Shown: one piece after another, positions 7,691 through 16,706 of the stretch
Layout of the letters: every line of letters starts with the position of its first letter
How positions within the stretch are numbered: position 1 is the stretch's first letter
NCBI RefSeq assembly: GCF_001552415.1
Contig: NZ_BCRD01000003.1
Span: 124,001-188,000 of the forward strand
Reading direction: 5' to 3'
Length of the DNA: 64,000 nucleotides
DNA from: Corynebacterium xerosis NBRC 16721 = ATCC 373
GTDB taxonomy: Bacteria > Actinomycetota > Actinomycetes > Mycobacteriales > Mycobacteriaceae
The notes under the pieces: model-generated
What the model was told of the DNA's origin: nothing
The model's database searches: none
The model's input: the letters and a program-made list of their open reading frames with translations, nothing else
Position numbers and translations under genes: made by a program

Positions 7691-9238
7691 TCAGTTCTGC
7701 TCGGGCTTCACGATCGGGAACAGCACCGTCTCGCGGATGCCCAGGCCCGTGAACGCCATCAGCAGGCGATCGACGCCCATGCCGACGCCGGTGGTCGGGG
7801 GCATGCCCTGCTCCATGGCGTGGAGGAAGTCCTCGTCGAGGACCATCGCCTCGTCGTCGCCGCCGGCGGCCAGGCGGGCCTGGTCCTCGAAACGCTCGCG
7901 CTGGATCACCGGGTCGACCAGCTCCGAGTAGCCCGTGGCCAGCTCGAAGCCGCGGACGTAAAGGTCCCACTTCTCGGTGACGCCCGGCTTCGAGCGGTGC
8001 TGGCGGGTCAGCGGCGAGGTCTCGACCGGGAAGTCGCGGACGAAGACCGGGCCATCGAGCTGGTCCTCGCACAGCAGCTCCCAGATCTCCTCCACGAGCT
8101 TGCCGTGGCCCCAGCCGCCCTTGGCCGGCACGTCCAGGCCGATGACGTCGGCGATCGCCTTGAGCTCGTCGACCGTGGAGTCGACGGTGACCTCCGGCTG
8201 GCCGGGGAACTTGCGGGCCAGCGCCTCGTTGAGCGAGGGGTACATCTCCAGCTGCTTCCACTCGCCGCCGAAGTCGTACTCGGTGCCGTCGGCCAGCGTC
8301 ACCGTCGTCGAGCCGAACACGGCCACGGCGATTTCCTGGATGACCTCCTGCACGGTGCGCGCGGAATCGTCGTAGGTGCCGTAGGCGTCGTAGTACTCGA
8401 GCATGGCGAACTCCGGCGAGTGCGAGGAGTCGATGCCCTCGTTGCGGAAGTTGCGGTTGATCTCGAAGACCTTCTCCATGCCGCCGACGACGCAGCGCTT
8501 CAGGTACAGCTCCGGCGCGATGCGCAGGTACAGGTCCAGGTCCAGGGCATTGGAGTGCGTGACGAACGGGCGGGCCGCCGCGCCACCGTGGAGGGTCTGC
8601 AGCATCGGGGTCTCGACCTCGAGGAAGCCGCGGCGCTCCAGCGCGTGACGCAGCTCGCGGATGACCTTGATGCGGGTGATCGCGTTGTCGCGGGCCTCCG
8701 GGCGCATGATCAGGTCGGTGTAGCGGTGGCGGACGCGCTGGTCCTCGCTCATGTCGGAGTGCGCGAACGGCAGGGGGCGCAGCGACTTCGACGCCATGGT
8801 CCACTCGGTGGCCATGACGGACAGCTCGCCGCGGCGCGACGCGATGACGCGGCCGGTGATGATGACGAAGTCGCCCATGTCCACGTCGGCCTTCCAGGCG
8901 GCCAGCGCGTCCTCGCCGACCTCCTTCAGGCTGAGCATGGCCTGCAGCTGCGTGCCGTCGCCCTCCTGCAGCGTGGCGAAACACAGCTTGCCGGTGTTGC
9001 GCACGAAGATGACGCGGCCGACGACGGTGACGACGTCCTGCGTCTCCTCCCCCGCCTCCAGCTGCCACTGGCTGCGGACCTGCGCCAGCGTGTGCGTGCG
9101 CGGGACCTCGACCGGGTACGCCTCGCCGCCGTCGGCCAGCAGCTTCGCGCGCTTGTCGCGGCGGATGCGCAGCTGCTCCGGCAGGTCGGTGGTGGGCTTC
9201 TGGGCCTGGTTCGGGGCGGGGTTCTTCGCGTCAGTCAC
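7691..9238 (-). CDS. lysS: Lysyl-tRNA synthetase, class II
   Basis: Charges tRNA-Lys. At 515 residues it has the class IIb arrangement: an OB-fold anticodon-binding domain (about 60-180), then the catalytic domain with motif 1 near [10 protein letters not shown], motif 2 [16 protein letters not shown] near 265-280, and motif 3 [13 protein letters not shown] near the C-terminus. The GTG start at 9238 has GAGGA 4 bases upstream. It is monocistronic here. Confidence 0.96.
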   Translation of the reverse strand: MTDAKNPAPNQAQKPTTDLPEQLRIRRDKRAKLLADGGEAYPVEVPRTHTLAQVRSQWQLEAGEETQDVVTVVGRVIFVRNTGKLCFATLQEGDGTQLQAMLSLKEVGEDALAAWKADVDMGDFVIITGRVIASRRGELSVMATEWTMASKSLRPLPFAHSDMSEDQRVRHRYTDLIMRPEARDNAITRIKVIRELRHALERRGFLEVETPMLQTLHGGAAARPFVTHSNALDLDLYLRIAPELYLKRCVVGGMEKVFEINRNFRNEGIDSSHSPEFAMLEYYDAYGTYDDSARTVQEVIQEIAVAVFGSTTVTLADGTEYDFGGEWKQLEMYPSLNEALARKFPGQPEVTVDSTVDELKAIADVIGLDVPAKGGWGHGKLVEEIWELLCEDQLDGPVFVRDFPVETSPLTRQHRSKPGVTEKWDLYVRGFELATGYSELVDPVIQRERFEDQARLAAGGDDEAMVLDEDFLHAMEQGMPPTTGVGMGVDRLLMAFTGLGIRETVLFPIVKPEQN

Positions 9239-9276
9239 GGTTCCTCAGGGTAGCCCACTGCTTGACGACGGCATAT

Positions 9277-9299
9277 CCGGCGGGGTTCCGGCCCGCCGG
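9277..9299 (-). terminator. Hairpin after the speE-like gene
   Basis: Perfect 8-base arms CCGGCGGG (9277-9284) and CCCGCCGG (9292-9299) lie 17 bases after the stop at 9316. The GCTTGACGACG word is 6 bases further on (9260-9270), just ahead of lysS. Confidence 0.5.
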
Positions 9300-9315
9300 G
9301 GCGTGCGCGGCGGCC

Positions 9316-10974
9316 CTATTCGCCGGCGCGCCGCCAGCCGCGCCGCAGGTCATCGACGATGGCGGGTTCGCTCAGGGTGCTGGGTTCGAGATCGCGGGGT
9401 GCGGAGTCCGCGCCGAAGACCATGGAGGCGGCGGCGACGTCGTCGGTGAAGTAGCGCAGCGCAGGGGCACCGGGCGGCAGTTCGACGCGCGGGCCGTTGG
9501 TGTCGGGGCGGGTGGCGTCGTCAAGCAAGGGGGCGTCAAGCACAGGCGCACCGCCGAGTTCCGCCAGCCCGAAGCCCCAGTCGCCGAAGGTCGGGACGTG
9601 GACGTGATACGGCGTGGTCGCCCATCCGGCCGCGCGCATGGTGGAGATGGTGCGCCAGTAGGCGTCGGGCGTGGAGAAGGGCGAGCCGGATTGGACGACC
9701 AGGCGTGCACCGGGCGCGGCGACGCCGCGGATGAGGCCGTAGAACTCCTGCGAGTACAGGCGGCCGAGGACCGCCGTGTCGGGGTCGGGCAGGTCGGCGT
9801 AGATGGCGTCGAAACCGCCGGCGGGGATGTTCCGGAGTTCCTTCGAATGGCCGCGCAGCCAGGCGAAGGCGTCGTCGACGACGACGTCGACGCGGGGGTC
9901 GTCCAGCGAGCCGCCGTTGTCGGCCGCCAGCTCGGTGCGGGCCAGCTCGATGACGCGGGGGTCCAGCTCGACCTGGACGATGCGCTCGATGCCGGGCATC
10001 CGCAGCAGCTCGCGGGCGGCCAGCCCGTCGCCGCCGCCGAGGATCAGCGCCGTGCGGGTGGATTCGCGCAGGGCGGGATAGACCAGCGATTCGGTGTAAC
10101 GGTATTCGTCGCGGCTGGAGTACTGCAGCCCACCGTCGAGGAAGAGGCGGGTGTCCTTGCCGGACCGCGTGATGACGATCTCCTGGTAGTCGCTGCGCTC
10201 CGCGTGGACGATCGGCGCGGCGAACAGCGCCTGGCGGGCGGTGACCTCGATGTGGCGGACGGAAAAGAGCAGCGCGACCAGCGCCACAGCTGCCGCGACG
10301 AGGACGGAGACCGCCGTGACCAGCGCCCGGCGCGTGAGCATCCGGCGCAGCAGCAGCACGGCGATGAGCAGCGCCGCGGCGACGTTGATCAGGCCGGTCA
10401 CCGCCGTGCCGCGCAGCATGCCGAACACCGGCAGCACGATGAACGGCCACGACAGGCCGCCGATGAGCGCCCCCAGGTAGTCGGCTGCGTTGAGATTGGC
10501 CACGACCGCGCCCGATTCGGCGGCGGTGGTGCGGCGGCCGTGCTGCAGGAGCGTCATCAGCAGCGGGACCTCCGCACCGACGAGCACGCCGATGGCGATG
10601 GTGGCCACCGTCAGCGCCGCCAGCGAATCGCCGGTGACGGCGAAGGACAGGTACAGCAGCGTCGCGGAGAATCCGCCGACCAGGCCCAGCGCCGCCTCGA
10701 CGCCGAGGAACGACGCCGCCGCCCACTTCACCAGGGGCTTGGCCAGCAGCGCGCCGAGCCCCAGCGCCGCGACGTACCCGGCGACGATGACCGAGGTGGC
10801 CACGACGTCGCCGCGGCCCAGCGAGGCGGACAGCGCCAGCAGCGCGAGCTCGTAGATCAGGCCGCAGGCCGCGCACGCCGCCACCGCCGCCAGCAGCAGC
10901 GCCCGCCAGAGCCTGCCGGGAGGGGCGTCGGCGCCGGATTCGGTGCGGGCTTCTGCGCCGGCACTCACCGTCAC
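9316..10974 (-). CDS. speE: Membrane-anchored spermidine synthase-like aminopropyltransferase
   Basis: A 552-residue protein with about seven hydrophobic segments in residues 20-235 followed by a class I methyltransferase-fold spermidine synthase domain (about 255-520). Family motifs are DGGLQYSSRDEYRYTE, LILGGGDGLAARELL (nucleotide loop), VELDPRVIELAR, DDAFAWL and YADLPDPDT, where the usual active-site DSTDP is DLPDP. The enzyme would transfer an aminopropyl-like group at the membrane face; the acceptor is unknown and may not be a free polyamine. The GTG start at 10974 overlaps the DUF350 stop by 4 bases. It is the last gene of a five-gene operon, and no speD is nearby. Confidence 0.85.
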   Translation of the reverse strand: MTVSAGAEARTESGADAPPGRLWRALLLAAVAACAACGLIYELALLALSASLGRGDVVATSVIVAGYVAALGLGALLAKPLVKWAAASFLGVEAALGLVGGFSATLLYLSFAVTGDSLAALTVATIAIGVLVGAEVPLLMTLLQHGRRTTAAESGAVVANLNAADYLGALIGGLSWPFIVLPVFGMLRGTAVTGLINVAAALLIAVLLLRRMLTRRALVTAVSVLVAAAVALVALLFSVRHIEVTARQALFAAPIVHAERSDYQEIVITRSGKDTRLFLDGGLQYSSRDEYRYTESLVYPALRESTRTALILGGGDGLAARELLRMPGIERIVQVELDPRVIELARTELAADNGGSLDDPRVDVVVDDAFAWLRGHSKELRNIPAGGFDAIYADLPDPDTAVLGRLYSQEFYGLIRGVAAPGARLVVQSGSPFSTPDAYWRTISTMRAAGWATTPYHVHVPTFGDWGFGLAELGGAPVLDAPLLDDATRPDTNGPRVELPPGAPALRYFTDDVAAASMVFGADSAPRDLEPSTLSEPAIVDDLRRGWRRAGE

Positions 10975-11576
10975 GACAGTGCGACGGCGTTGATCAGCCC
11001 GATCACCACGAGCGTCACCCCGGCCATCGCGGCGCGGGGCCGCAGCTTGGCGTCCATGACCACGTCGCGGAACCGCCCGGGCACCAGCGCCTCGAGCACG
11101 AGCAGCGCCAGCGCCTGCGCGGCGATGCCGATGGCGCCGTAGATGAGGGTCTCGGAAATGCCCACCCACAGCCGATCGTCGGAGGCCCGGATGACCGAGA
11201 AGATGATCATGCCCAGCGCGATCTGCTGTGCGGCGGCGAGAGTGGCGGCGCCGGCGCGGTTTTCCACGAAGACCAGCTCGCGGAGTTTGCCGGGGGTCAG
11301 CAGGTCGAGGACGACGAAACCGACCACGAGCACGAGGATGCCCGCCGCGAAGTAGGCGATGGTGGCCGGGACGCCCACCGCCAGCTGGTCGGCGAGCGTC
11401 GGCGCCACGACGTCCTGGGCGGTGAGAAAGCCGGGTGCGTGGCCGGAGTCCTGGGCGATGGAGGTCATGTCGGGATTCCTTGTCTCGAACGGGACGGATT
11501 CTGGGGCCGGTGCCGGGGCGGGTGCTGGGCCGGATTCGGTGACGGATGCCGGCGCGGGAACGTGGGCGGCGGTCAT
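10971..11576 (-). CDS. DUF350 membrane protein
   Basis: A 201-residue integral membrane protein with the DUF350 (YjfL) pattern: two repeats of two transmembrane helices (about 65-85, 110-130, 143-160, 180-198) with a short polar loop after each pair. The first 45 residues are a Pro/Ala-rich extension. ATG 11576 is chosen because it overlaps the DUF4247 stop by 4 bases as in every other junction of this operon; an internal ATG at 11468 would give a family-sized protein. The function is unknown; relatives occur beside PspA and polyamine-type enzymes in other bacteria. Confidence 0.8.
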   Translation of the reverse strand: MTAAHVPAPASVTESGPAPAPAPAPESVPFETRNPDMTSIAQDSGHAPGFLTAQDVVAPTLADQLAVGVPATIAYFAAGILVLVVGFVVLDLLTPGKLRELVFVENRAGAATLAAAQQIALGMIIFSVIRASDDRLWVGISETLIYGAIGIAAQALALLVLEALVPGRFRDVVMDAKLRPRAAMAGVTLVVIGLINAVALS

Positions 11577-12007
11577 TTGGCGCCTCCCCAGGACCCCGAG
11601 TTGCCGCCGGATCCACTGGCCGGGGAGCCCGGCCGGAAGCCGGGGCCGAGGAAGATGTACCCGCCGTTGGAGTAGGTGCGGTCGAGGCTTTCCGCCCGGA
11701 TGGTGCATTCGCCCGCGGTGCGGCCGACGACGATGATGCGGTTCCTGGTGCGCAGGTACGCGGACCCTTCGTGCTCGGCGTAGCTCTGGTGGTTGATGTC
11801 GTCGCGCAGTTCGCGCCCGACCTGCACCGGGTCGGCGGTGCCGCAGCTCCAGGTCGTCATGTCGCCGACCGAGTTGCCGTTGCCGTGCCGGTCGGAGATG
11901 GTCCGCTCCACGGTGGCGGATCCGGCGACGGCTCCGCCGATGATGGTGACGATCCCGAACACGATGAGGATCACGCCGAGAATGCGCATCGGCCCCATGC
12001 CCTTCAT
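11573..12007 (-). CDS. DUF4247 membrane-anchored protein
   Basis: A 144-residue protein with one N-terminal membrane segment (about 8-30) and a soluble DUF4247-type domain containing SCGTADPVQVGREL, RTRNRIIVVGRT and ECTIRAESLDRTYSNGGYIFLGPGF. The tail is Gly/Ser-rich. ATG 12007 overlaps the upstream stop by 4 bases. The membrane segment could act as an uncleaved signal, placing the domain outside; this is inferred. No biochemical role is known to me. Confidence 0.78.
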   Translation of the reverse strand: MKGMGPMRILGVILIVFGIVTIIGGAVAGSATVERTISDRHGNGNSVGDMTTWSCGTADPVQVGRELRDDINHQSYAEHEGSAYLRTRNRIIVVGRTAGECTIRAESLDRTYSNGGYIFLGPGFRPGSPASGSGGNSGSWGGAK

Positions 12008-12558
12008 CGCGTCGCCCCCATCCGCCACGAAGAGGACGTGGACACGACTTCACCGCCACCGCGCGCGTCCGGGTACAGGTGCCACGTCCGCCACCGGTGG
12101 CCGCCGGGCAGCGCTTCACCGTGCACGGCCGTGATCGCCCCGTCGCAGCCGGGGAACTCGGCGACCAGGGCCGACGGGTCCTCGCCGAGGGAACGGACCT
12201 GCTTGACGACGGAACCGAAGCCCGCGACGTCCAGCCTGTCCACGTGCACGCCGGTGCCGCGTTCGGCCGGGTCGACGGCGTGGAGCGCCACTCCGCCGAT
12301 CGCGGTGCACGACAGCTCCTCCACATGGGCGGGAGCGGCGGCGGCGCCGACGTAGGCGACGTGGGAGGAACCGAGGATGCCCAGCGTGAGCGGCGGCGAC
12401 CCCGCCGGGGCGTCCGGATGCGCGGCGATGGTCAGATGCGCGAGCATCGGCGGCACGGCCCCGCCGATGGACAGGCGCAGGTCCGCGGCCGTCACGTCGG
12501 CGAAGGGGACGTCGAGGGCGATCGGCCCGGCCGCCGTCATGGTGGAGGTGGCGCTCAT
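12004..12558 (-). CDS. DUF2617 family protein
   Basis: A 184-residue soluble protein beginning with the family-like segment ALDVPFADVTAADLRLSI and containing LGILGSSHVAYV, GVALHAVDPA and a DGAITAVHGEA segment. It has no signal peptide or membrane helix, so it is probably cytoplasmic. It overlaps both neighbours by 4 bases. The GCTTGACGACG word at 12201 reads as VVK here. DUF2617 proteins have no known activity. Confidence 0.75.
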   Translation of the reverse strand: MSATSTMTAAGPIALDVPFADVTAADLRLSIGGAVPPMLAHLTIAAHPDAPAGSPPLTLGILGSSHVAYVGAAAAPAHVEELSCTAIGGVALHAVDPAERGTGVHVDRLDVAGFGSVVKQVRSLGEDPSALVAEFPGCDGAITAVHGEALPGGHRWRTWHLYPDARGGGEVVSTSSSWRMGATR

Positions 12559-13187
12559 CGTCGCGCCCCTCCGTTGTCCTCCGGGCCGAACCGGCCGTTG
12601 GGGTCCGTCGGCGCGGAGTACACGGTCAACTCGCCGGGCAGGATGCGGTGGCCGAACGATGCCTCCCACGGCCCCTGCGAGGACCACTGCTCCAGACCGA
12701 GCAGGCGACAGTCCGAAGATTCGAAGTCGATGTAGACCATCGACCCCTCCGGCGGCAGGCCGGTGGTGCCCAATGCCCGGTAGCGGGCCTCGCCGCGCTC
12801 CTGCTCCCAGTATTCGACGCCCTCGATGACCATCGGGTTCGTCGGCTGGAAATTGCCCGGGTAGCGGCGCCACCAGGTCAATTCCACCGCACCCTCGTCA
12901 TCCTCGACGCCGAACCACGAACCGTCCGGGCCACCGTCGAGCAGATGCTCCCACCAGCGGAACGGGCCCTGGCTCAGCTCCAGGCTGCCACGCACCACGT
13001 GATCGTGGCCGCCGCGCCCGATGATCGCGCCCGGCGCGATGGACGTCGGCCCGAACTTGCGGAACTCTCCGGTCAGCAGAGGATCGTTGTACCTGGGGCC
13101 GGTCTCGCCGTCCTTCTTCTTGCCCATGACGACCAGCACCACGCCCACGATGACGATGATCACCCCCACCACGATGATGAAGTTCAT
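12555..13187 (-). CDS. DUF4178 domain protein with N-terminal membrane anchor
   Basis: First gene of the operon, 210 residues: a hydrophobic helix at 3-21, a Lys/Asp turn, then a beta-rich DUF4178 domain (about 45-200) with IAPGAIIGRGGHDHVVRG, WWEHLLDGG, SWFGVEDDEG, ELTWWRRYP and a TRP-rich end (LEQWSSQGPWEASFGHR). The domain is expected to face the cytoplasm if the helix is an N-out anchor, but topology cannot be fixed by eye. The ORF starts at ATG 13187, 175 bases after the sugar kinase, so the promoter probably lies in 13188-13362. Confidence 0.78.
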   Translation of the reverse strand: MNFIIVVGVIIVIVGVVLVVMGKKKDGETGPRYNDPLLTGEFRKFGPTSIAPGAIIGRGGHDHVVRGSLELSQGPFRWWEHLLDGGPDGSWFGVEDDEGAVELTWWRRYPGNFQPTNPMVIEGVEYWEQERGEARYRALGTTGLPPEGSMVYIDFESSDCRLLGLEQWSSQGPWEASFGHRILPGELTVYSAPTDPNGRFGPEDNGGARR

Positions 13188-13362
13188 TGTCCGGCCTTCC
13201 TCGCGATCAGGTCACCGCGGCGCTCCCGCGGCAGATGTTTCGCCGCACAGAATACGTGGCCGTGTGGACCGTGTCTCTCCTCGAGCCTCGCCCCGGTGCC
13301 GGACCGATGCCGCCCCAGCGCATGTTCGGTGGCGCCGCGGCGGATGTTCGGTGCCGGTTCCC

Positions 13363-14313
13363 CTACCCCAGTTCCTCCGCAGTGGGCGGATTCGCGCCGG
13401 GCCGCGAGACGGTGATCGCCGCCGCGCGGGTCGCCCGTTCGAGGATCGGCCCCCACTCCCCCGGGCCCCACGCGCGGACGACGTCGGCCGGCGCCGCATG
13501 CGGGGCGTCGGCGAGCCTGCGGTCGATGTCGGCGGCGATGGTCCCCATGACGGTGTCGCCCGCGCCGATGGTGTCGGCGACGTCGACCTTCGGTGCCGCA
13601 GCGGAAACGTTCCCGCGCGCCGTGAACGCCGACGCCCCTCGGCCACCTTCGGTCAGCACGACCGCGCCCCTGGTCTCCATGGCGATCTCGGCGCAGGTGC
13701 GGTGGACGTCGAGGTCGGGGTCGTCGTAAAGCCAGGCGAGATCGGCATCGGAGACCTTCAGCACCGTCACGTGCGGCAACCACGCGCGGAAGCGCTCCCG
13801 GTACAGGCCCGGATCCGCGATGACCGCCGGGCGGATGTTGGGGTCCAGGGCGATGACGCGGCCGCGATCGGCCTCGCGGAACAGGACGGTCTCGTAGACG
13901 CTCGCGCCCGGCTCGAAAACCAGCGAACACGTGCCCAGGCACACCACGTCGGCGTCGATGGGGCCGGGATCGGCGATCAGGCGGTCGGCCGAACCCGCCC
14001 AGTGGAAGTCGTAGGTGGCCGAACCGTCGGGGTCGAGCTGCGTCACCGCCAGCGTCGTCGGCTCCTCGCCGAGCTGCACCTGGGCGACGTCGACGCCGGC
14101 TTCGGCCAACCGCGCCAGCCCGGCGCGCCCGTAGGCGTCGGTGGACAGCCGCGACAGGAACCCCACCTCCGCGCCCTGCCGGCCGGCCGCGATGGCCACG
14201 TTGAACGGGCCGCCGCCCAAGTGCGGGCGCAGGTCCGGCCCGGCCGCGCCCGCGGCTCCCGTACCCGCCACGGGCACCAGGTCGACCAACATTTCTCCGC
14301 CAACGACGATCAT
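13363..14313 (-). CDS. PfkB-family carbohydrate kinase (fructokinase-like)
   Basis: A 316-residue ribokinase-fold sugar kinase. The N-terminal GGPFNVAIAAGRQG (about 33-46) is the PfkB signature 1 region. The C-terminal DTIGAGDTVMGTI (about 250-262) holds the anion hole and the catalytic Asp. The overall sequence (WAGSADRLI, LDPNIRPAVI) is like bacterial fructokinases, but the sugar is not certain. ATG 14313 is the last codon of a 12-base-arm hairpin (14311-14342), and no free ribosome-binding site is visible, so translation may be limited by structure. PhoX lies 48 bases upstream in the same orientation. Confidence 0.88.
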   Translation of the reverse strand: MIVVGGEMLVDLVPVAGTGAAGAAGPDLRPHLGGGPFNVAIAAGRQGAEVGFLSRLSTDAYGRAGLARLAEAGVDVAQVQLGEEPTTLAVTQLDPDGSATYDFHWAGSADRLIADPGPIDADVVCLGTCSLVFEPGASVYETVLFREADRGRVIALDPNIRPAVIADPGLYRERFRAWLPHVTVLKVSDADLAWLYDDPDLDVHRTCAEIAMETRGAVVLTEGGRGASAFTARGNVSAAAPKVDVADTIGAGDTVMGTIAADIDRRLADAPHAAPADVVRAWGPGEWGPILERATRAAAITVSRPGANPPTAEELG

Positions 14314-14342
14314 GGCCCCACCCTAGGGAAGGTGGGGCCATG
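14311..14342 (-). terminator. phoX terminator hairpin overlapping the kinase start codon
   Basis: Perfect 12-base arms CATGGCCCCACC (14311-14322) and GGTGGGGCCATG (14331-14342), with an 8-base loop. On the minus strand the second arm ends in the ATG of the PfkB kinase. It lies 20 bases after the phoX stop. Confidence 0.65.
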
Positions 14343-14361
14343 GGCGGGAGGTTTTTGCGCG

Positions 14362-16500
14362 CTACGCGCCGATCTTGCCGCCGCCGGAGCGTACGACCTG
14401 CACGACGGCCGGGCGCGGCTGGGCGTCGCCGCCGTCGGGCCAGTGGGAGATGATGTTGTCCGGGGTGGCGTCGTCGTCCTCGCCCGGGTGCTGGACGTTG
14501 ACGATCACGCGGTTGCCCTCGACGACCGGGCCGCAGGTCTCGGCGCCGACGGGGACGGTGAGGAAGCACTTGACCTCGCCGCGGCGCTCGCCCTCCACGG
14601 CGACGGCGTAGAGGCCGTCGTTGGAGTCCAGCGCGTTGCCGTCGGTGGAGATCCACAGGTTGCCGTACTCGTCGAAGGCCAAGTTGTCCGGGCAGGAGAT
14701 CGGCGAGACCGAGCCCTTGTCGAAGCCGCCGAAGTACGTCGCCGCCTCCTCCGGGTCACCGCAGACCAGCAGCAGGTTCCACGTGCCGGTGGTGCCCGCG
14801 TGGTCGTCGTCCATCTCCAGGACGAGGCCGTTCTTGTTTTCCACGATCGGGGCGACCTCGGTCGGGCCCTCGTAGGGGCGGCCCGCGCCGTCGGTGGCCT
14901 GGTCGATCTTCTGGTCGATGACGCCCTGCCCGCCCTCGGCCATGCCGCGGTACTTGTTGTTGGTCAGGGCGGCGTAAACCTTGCCGGTCACCGGCGACGC
15001 CTCGACGTCCTCCGGGCGGTCCATGCGGGTCGCGCCGACCTGGTCGCCGGCGAGGCGGGTGTAGACGCACACCTCCGCGGTGTCCATGCCGTCGACGTGG
15101 GACTCGCCGGAGCCGTCGGCGTTGGCGGTCATCAGCGGGATCCACTCGATCTCGCCGTCGAAGGCGCCGTCCTCGGGCAGCTCGCCGGAACCGTCGATCT
15201 GGTCGGCCGGGGAGTTGCCGTTGAACTTGGCCACGTACAGGGTGCCTTCGTTGAGGATGCCCATGTTGTGGGCCATGTCGCCCTCCTTCACCTTGCGGGA
15301 GGAGACGAACTTGTAGATGTACTCGAAGCGCTCGTCGTCGCCCATGTAGCAGACGACCGTGCCGTCGTCGGTGACGTGGATCTGGCCGGCCTCGTGCTTG
15401 AAACGGCCCAGCGCGGTGTGCTTGACCGGCGTCGACTCCGGGTCGAACGGGTCGATTTCGACGATCCAGTAGAAGCGGTTGGGCTCGTTGGGCTCCTTGG
15501 AGACGTCGAAGCGGTCGTGGAACTTCTCCCAGGCGCGGTCGGAGACGTCGTTCTTGATGGAGTAGCGGCCCAGCTTGTCCTCCAGCTCGGCGTCGTCGAG
15601 CTTGTCCACGCCGCCGAAGTACTGGTCGACGTTCTCCTCGCCGGAAAGCATGGTGCCCCACGGGGTGATGCCGCCGGCGCAGTTGTTCAGCGTGCCGATG
15701 ACCTTCGTGCCCGTCGGGTCCTCGTTGGTCTTCAGCAGCTCGTGGCCGGCGGCCGGGCCGGAGACCGTGAACTCGGTGAAGCCGGTGATGCGGCGGTTGA
15801 GCTCGTGGCCCTTGATCGGCTTCAGGAAGCCCTTGTCATCCTCCTCGACCGCCAGCACCGTGTGGCCGTGGGCGGCGAGACCGATGTTGACCTGCTCCTC
15901 GGTGGTGTTCTCCGCGTCCCAGTCGCGGAACATCATCGGCTCGGTGGTGTACTCGTGACTGCAGACGTAGACCAGGGTGCCGTCGGCGACGGTCAGCACG
16001 CCGGCGAAGTCGTTGTTGAAGCCGAACTGCTTGGCCTGGGCATCGGCGGTCTGTCCGTCGAAGTCGAACTCCGGCGCACCGTCCTCGACCGGATCGCCCC
16101 AGGCGATGAGCACGTTCTGCTCGTAGCCTTCGGGGATGACGACCGCGTCGTCGGTGTTCGGCTGCACCGCGGTGAACCGCATGCCCTCGAGCGCCTCGCC
16201 GCCGCCGTTTCCGCCGTCGCCCTCGGCGCCGGTGGTGCCGGTGGCCCCGCCGTTGCCGCCGTCGGTGGTGCAGGCCGCGAGCAGCGATGCGCCGCCGAAG
16301 GCGACGGTGGCCGCGCCGCCGACCTTCAGCGCCTGGCGGCGGCTGTAGGCCCGCTTGGCGACGTCCGCGAAGTACTCGTTCGACGAGAACTCGTTGGGGG
16401 CGTCGTCGCGGCAGGCGTTTCCGCACTTGTACGTGCAGGTCAGGGAGCTGCGGGAAGACGCGAACGGGTTCTTCAGCAGGTTCTTGTGGATCAGCGCCAC
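14362..16500 (-). CDS. phoX: PhoX-family phosphatase, Tat-exported lipoprotein
   Basis: A 712-residue PhoX (DUF839) protein: an extracytoplasmic Ca/Fe-dependent alkaline phosphatase for phosphate scavenging. From the GTG at 16500 there is a conserved 50-residue pre-sequence (ALIHKNLLKNPF, LTCTYKCGNAC), a Tat motif YSRRQALKVGG with Arg54-Arg55, a hydrophobic stretch and a lipobox LAAC at Cys77. The body contains IAWGDPV, EDGAPEFDFDGQ, CSHEYTTEPMMF, HTVLAVEEDD, NNCAGGITPWGT and SGEENVDQYFGG, typical of PhoX. GTG 16500 is preferred over TTG/ATG further up because AAGAGG lies 6 bases upstream. Confidence 0.92.
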   Translation of the reverse strand: MALIHKNLLKNPFASSRSSLTCTYKCGNACRDDAPNEFSSNEYFADVAKRAYSRRQALKVGGAATVAFGGASLLAACTTDGGNGGATGTTGAEGDGGNGGGEALEGMRFTAVQPNTDDAVVIPEGYEQNVLIAWGDPVEDGAPEFDFDGQTADAQAKQFGFNNDFAGVLTVADGTLVYVCSHEYTTEPMMFRDWDAENTTEEQVNIGLAAHGHTVLAVEEDDKGFLKPIKGHELNRRITGFTEFTVSGPAAGHELLKTNEDPTGTKVIGTLNNCAGGITPWGTMLSGEENVDQYFGGVDKLDDAELEDKLGRYSIKNDVSDRAWEKFHDRFDVSKEPNEPNRFYWIVEIDPFDPESTPVKHTALGRFKHEAGQIHVTDDGTVVCYMGDDERFEYIYKFVSSRKVKEGDMAHNMGILNEGTLYVAKFNGNSPADQIDGSGELPEDGAFDGEIEWIPLMTANADGSGESHVDGMDTAEVCVYTRLAGDQVGATRMDRPEDVEASPVTGKVYAALTNNKYRGMAEGGQGVIDQKIDQATDGAGRPYEGPTEVAPIVENKNGLVLEMDDDHAGTTGTWNLLLVCGDPEEAATYFGGFDKGSVSPISCPDNLAFDEYGNLWISTDGNALDSNDGLYAVAVEGERRGEVKCFLTVPVGAETCGPVVEGNRVIVNVQHPGEDDDATPDNIISHWPDGGDAQPRPAVVQVVRSGGGKIGA

Positions 16501-16706
16501 GGCGCACCTCTTCATTTCTTCGATCACGGGCGAGGCCCCGACCCACGGGCTGACGGGGTCGGGGCGGCAACGCCGAAGAGGTTAGGGCGCTCGGGTGGCC
16601 TGGCGGTGAGTGGCGGGTGACGCCAAAGTTAACGGTTGGTGATCATCCGTATCGGCGCACGCTGTCGGCCGGTTTCCGGGCGGTTTTCCCTTTGCGCGCC
16701 TTCGCT

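Noticed and set aside
4502-9253. Very long plus-strand open frame (over 1500 codons) across the fadE pair and lysS
   Set aside because: It is antisense to three clear genes, is His/Gln/Arg/Gly-rich without motifs, and has no ribosome-binding site; long antisense frames are expected at this GC content.
9316-10974. Ordinary soluble spermidine synthase
   Set aside because: The multi-helix N-terminus, altered DLPDP motif, absence of speD and tight coupling to DUF350/DUF4178/DUF4247 genes point to a specialised membrane enzyme.
13021-16620. Plus-strand open frame opposite the kinase and phoX genes
   Set aside because: Antisense shadow; both minus-strand genes have clear motifs and signals.
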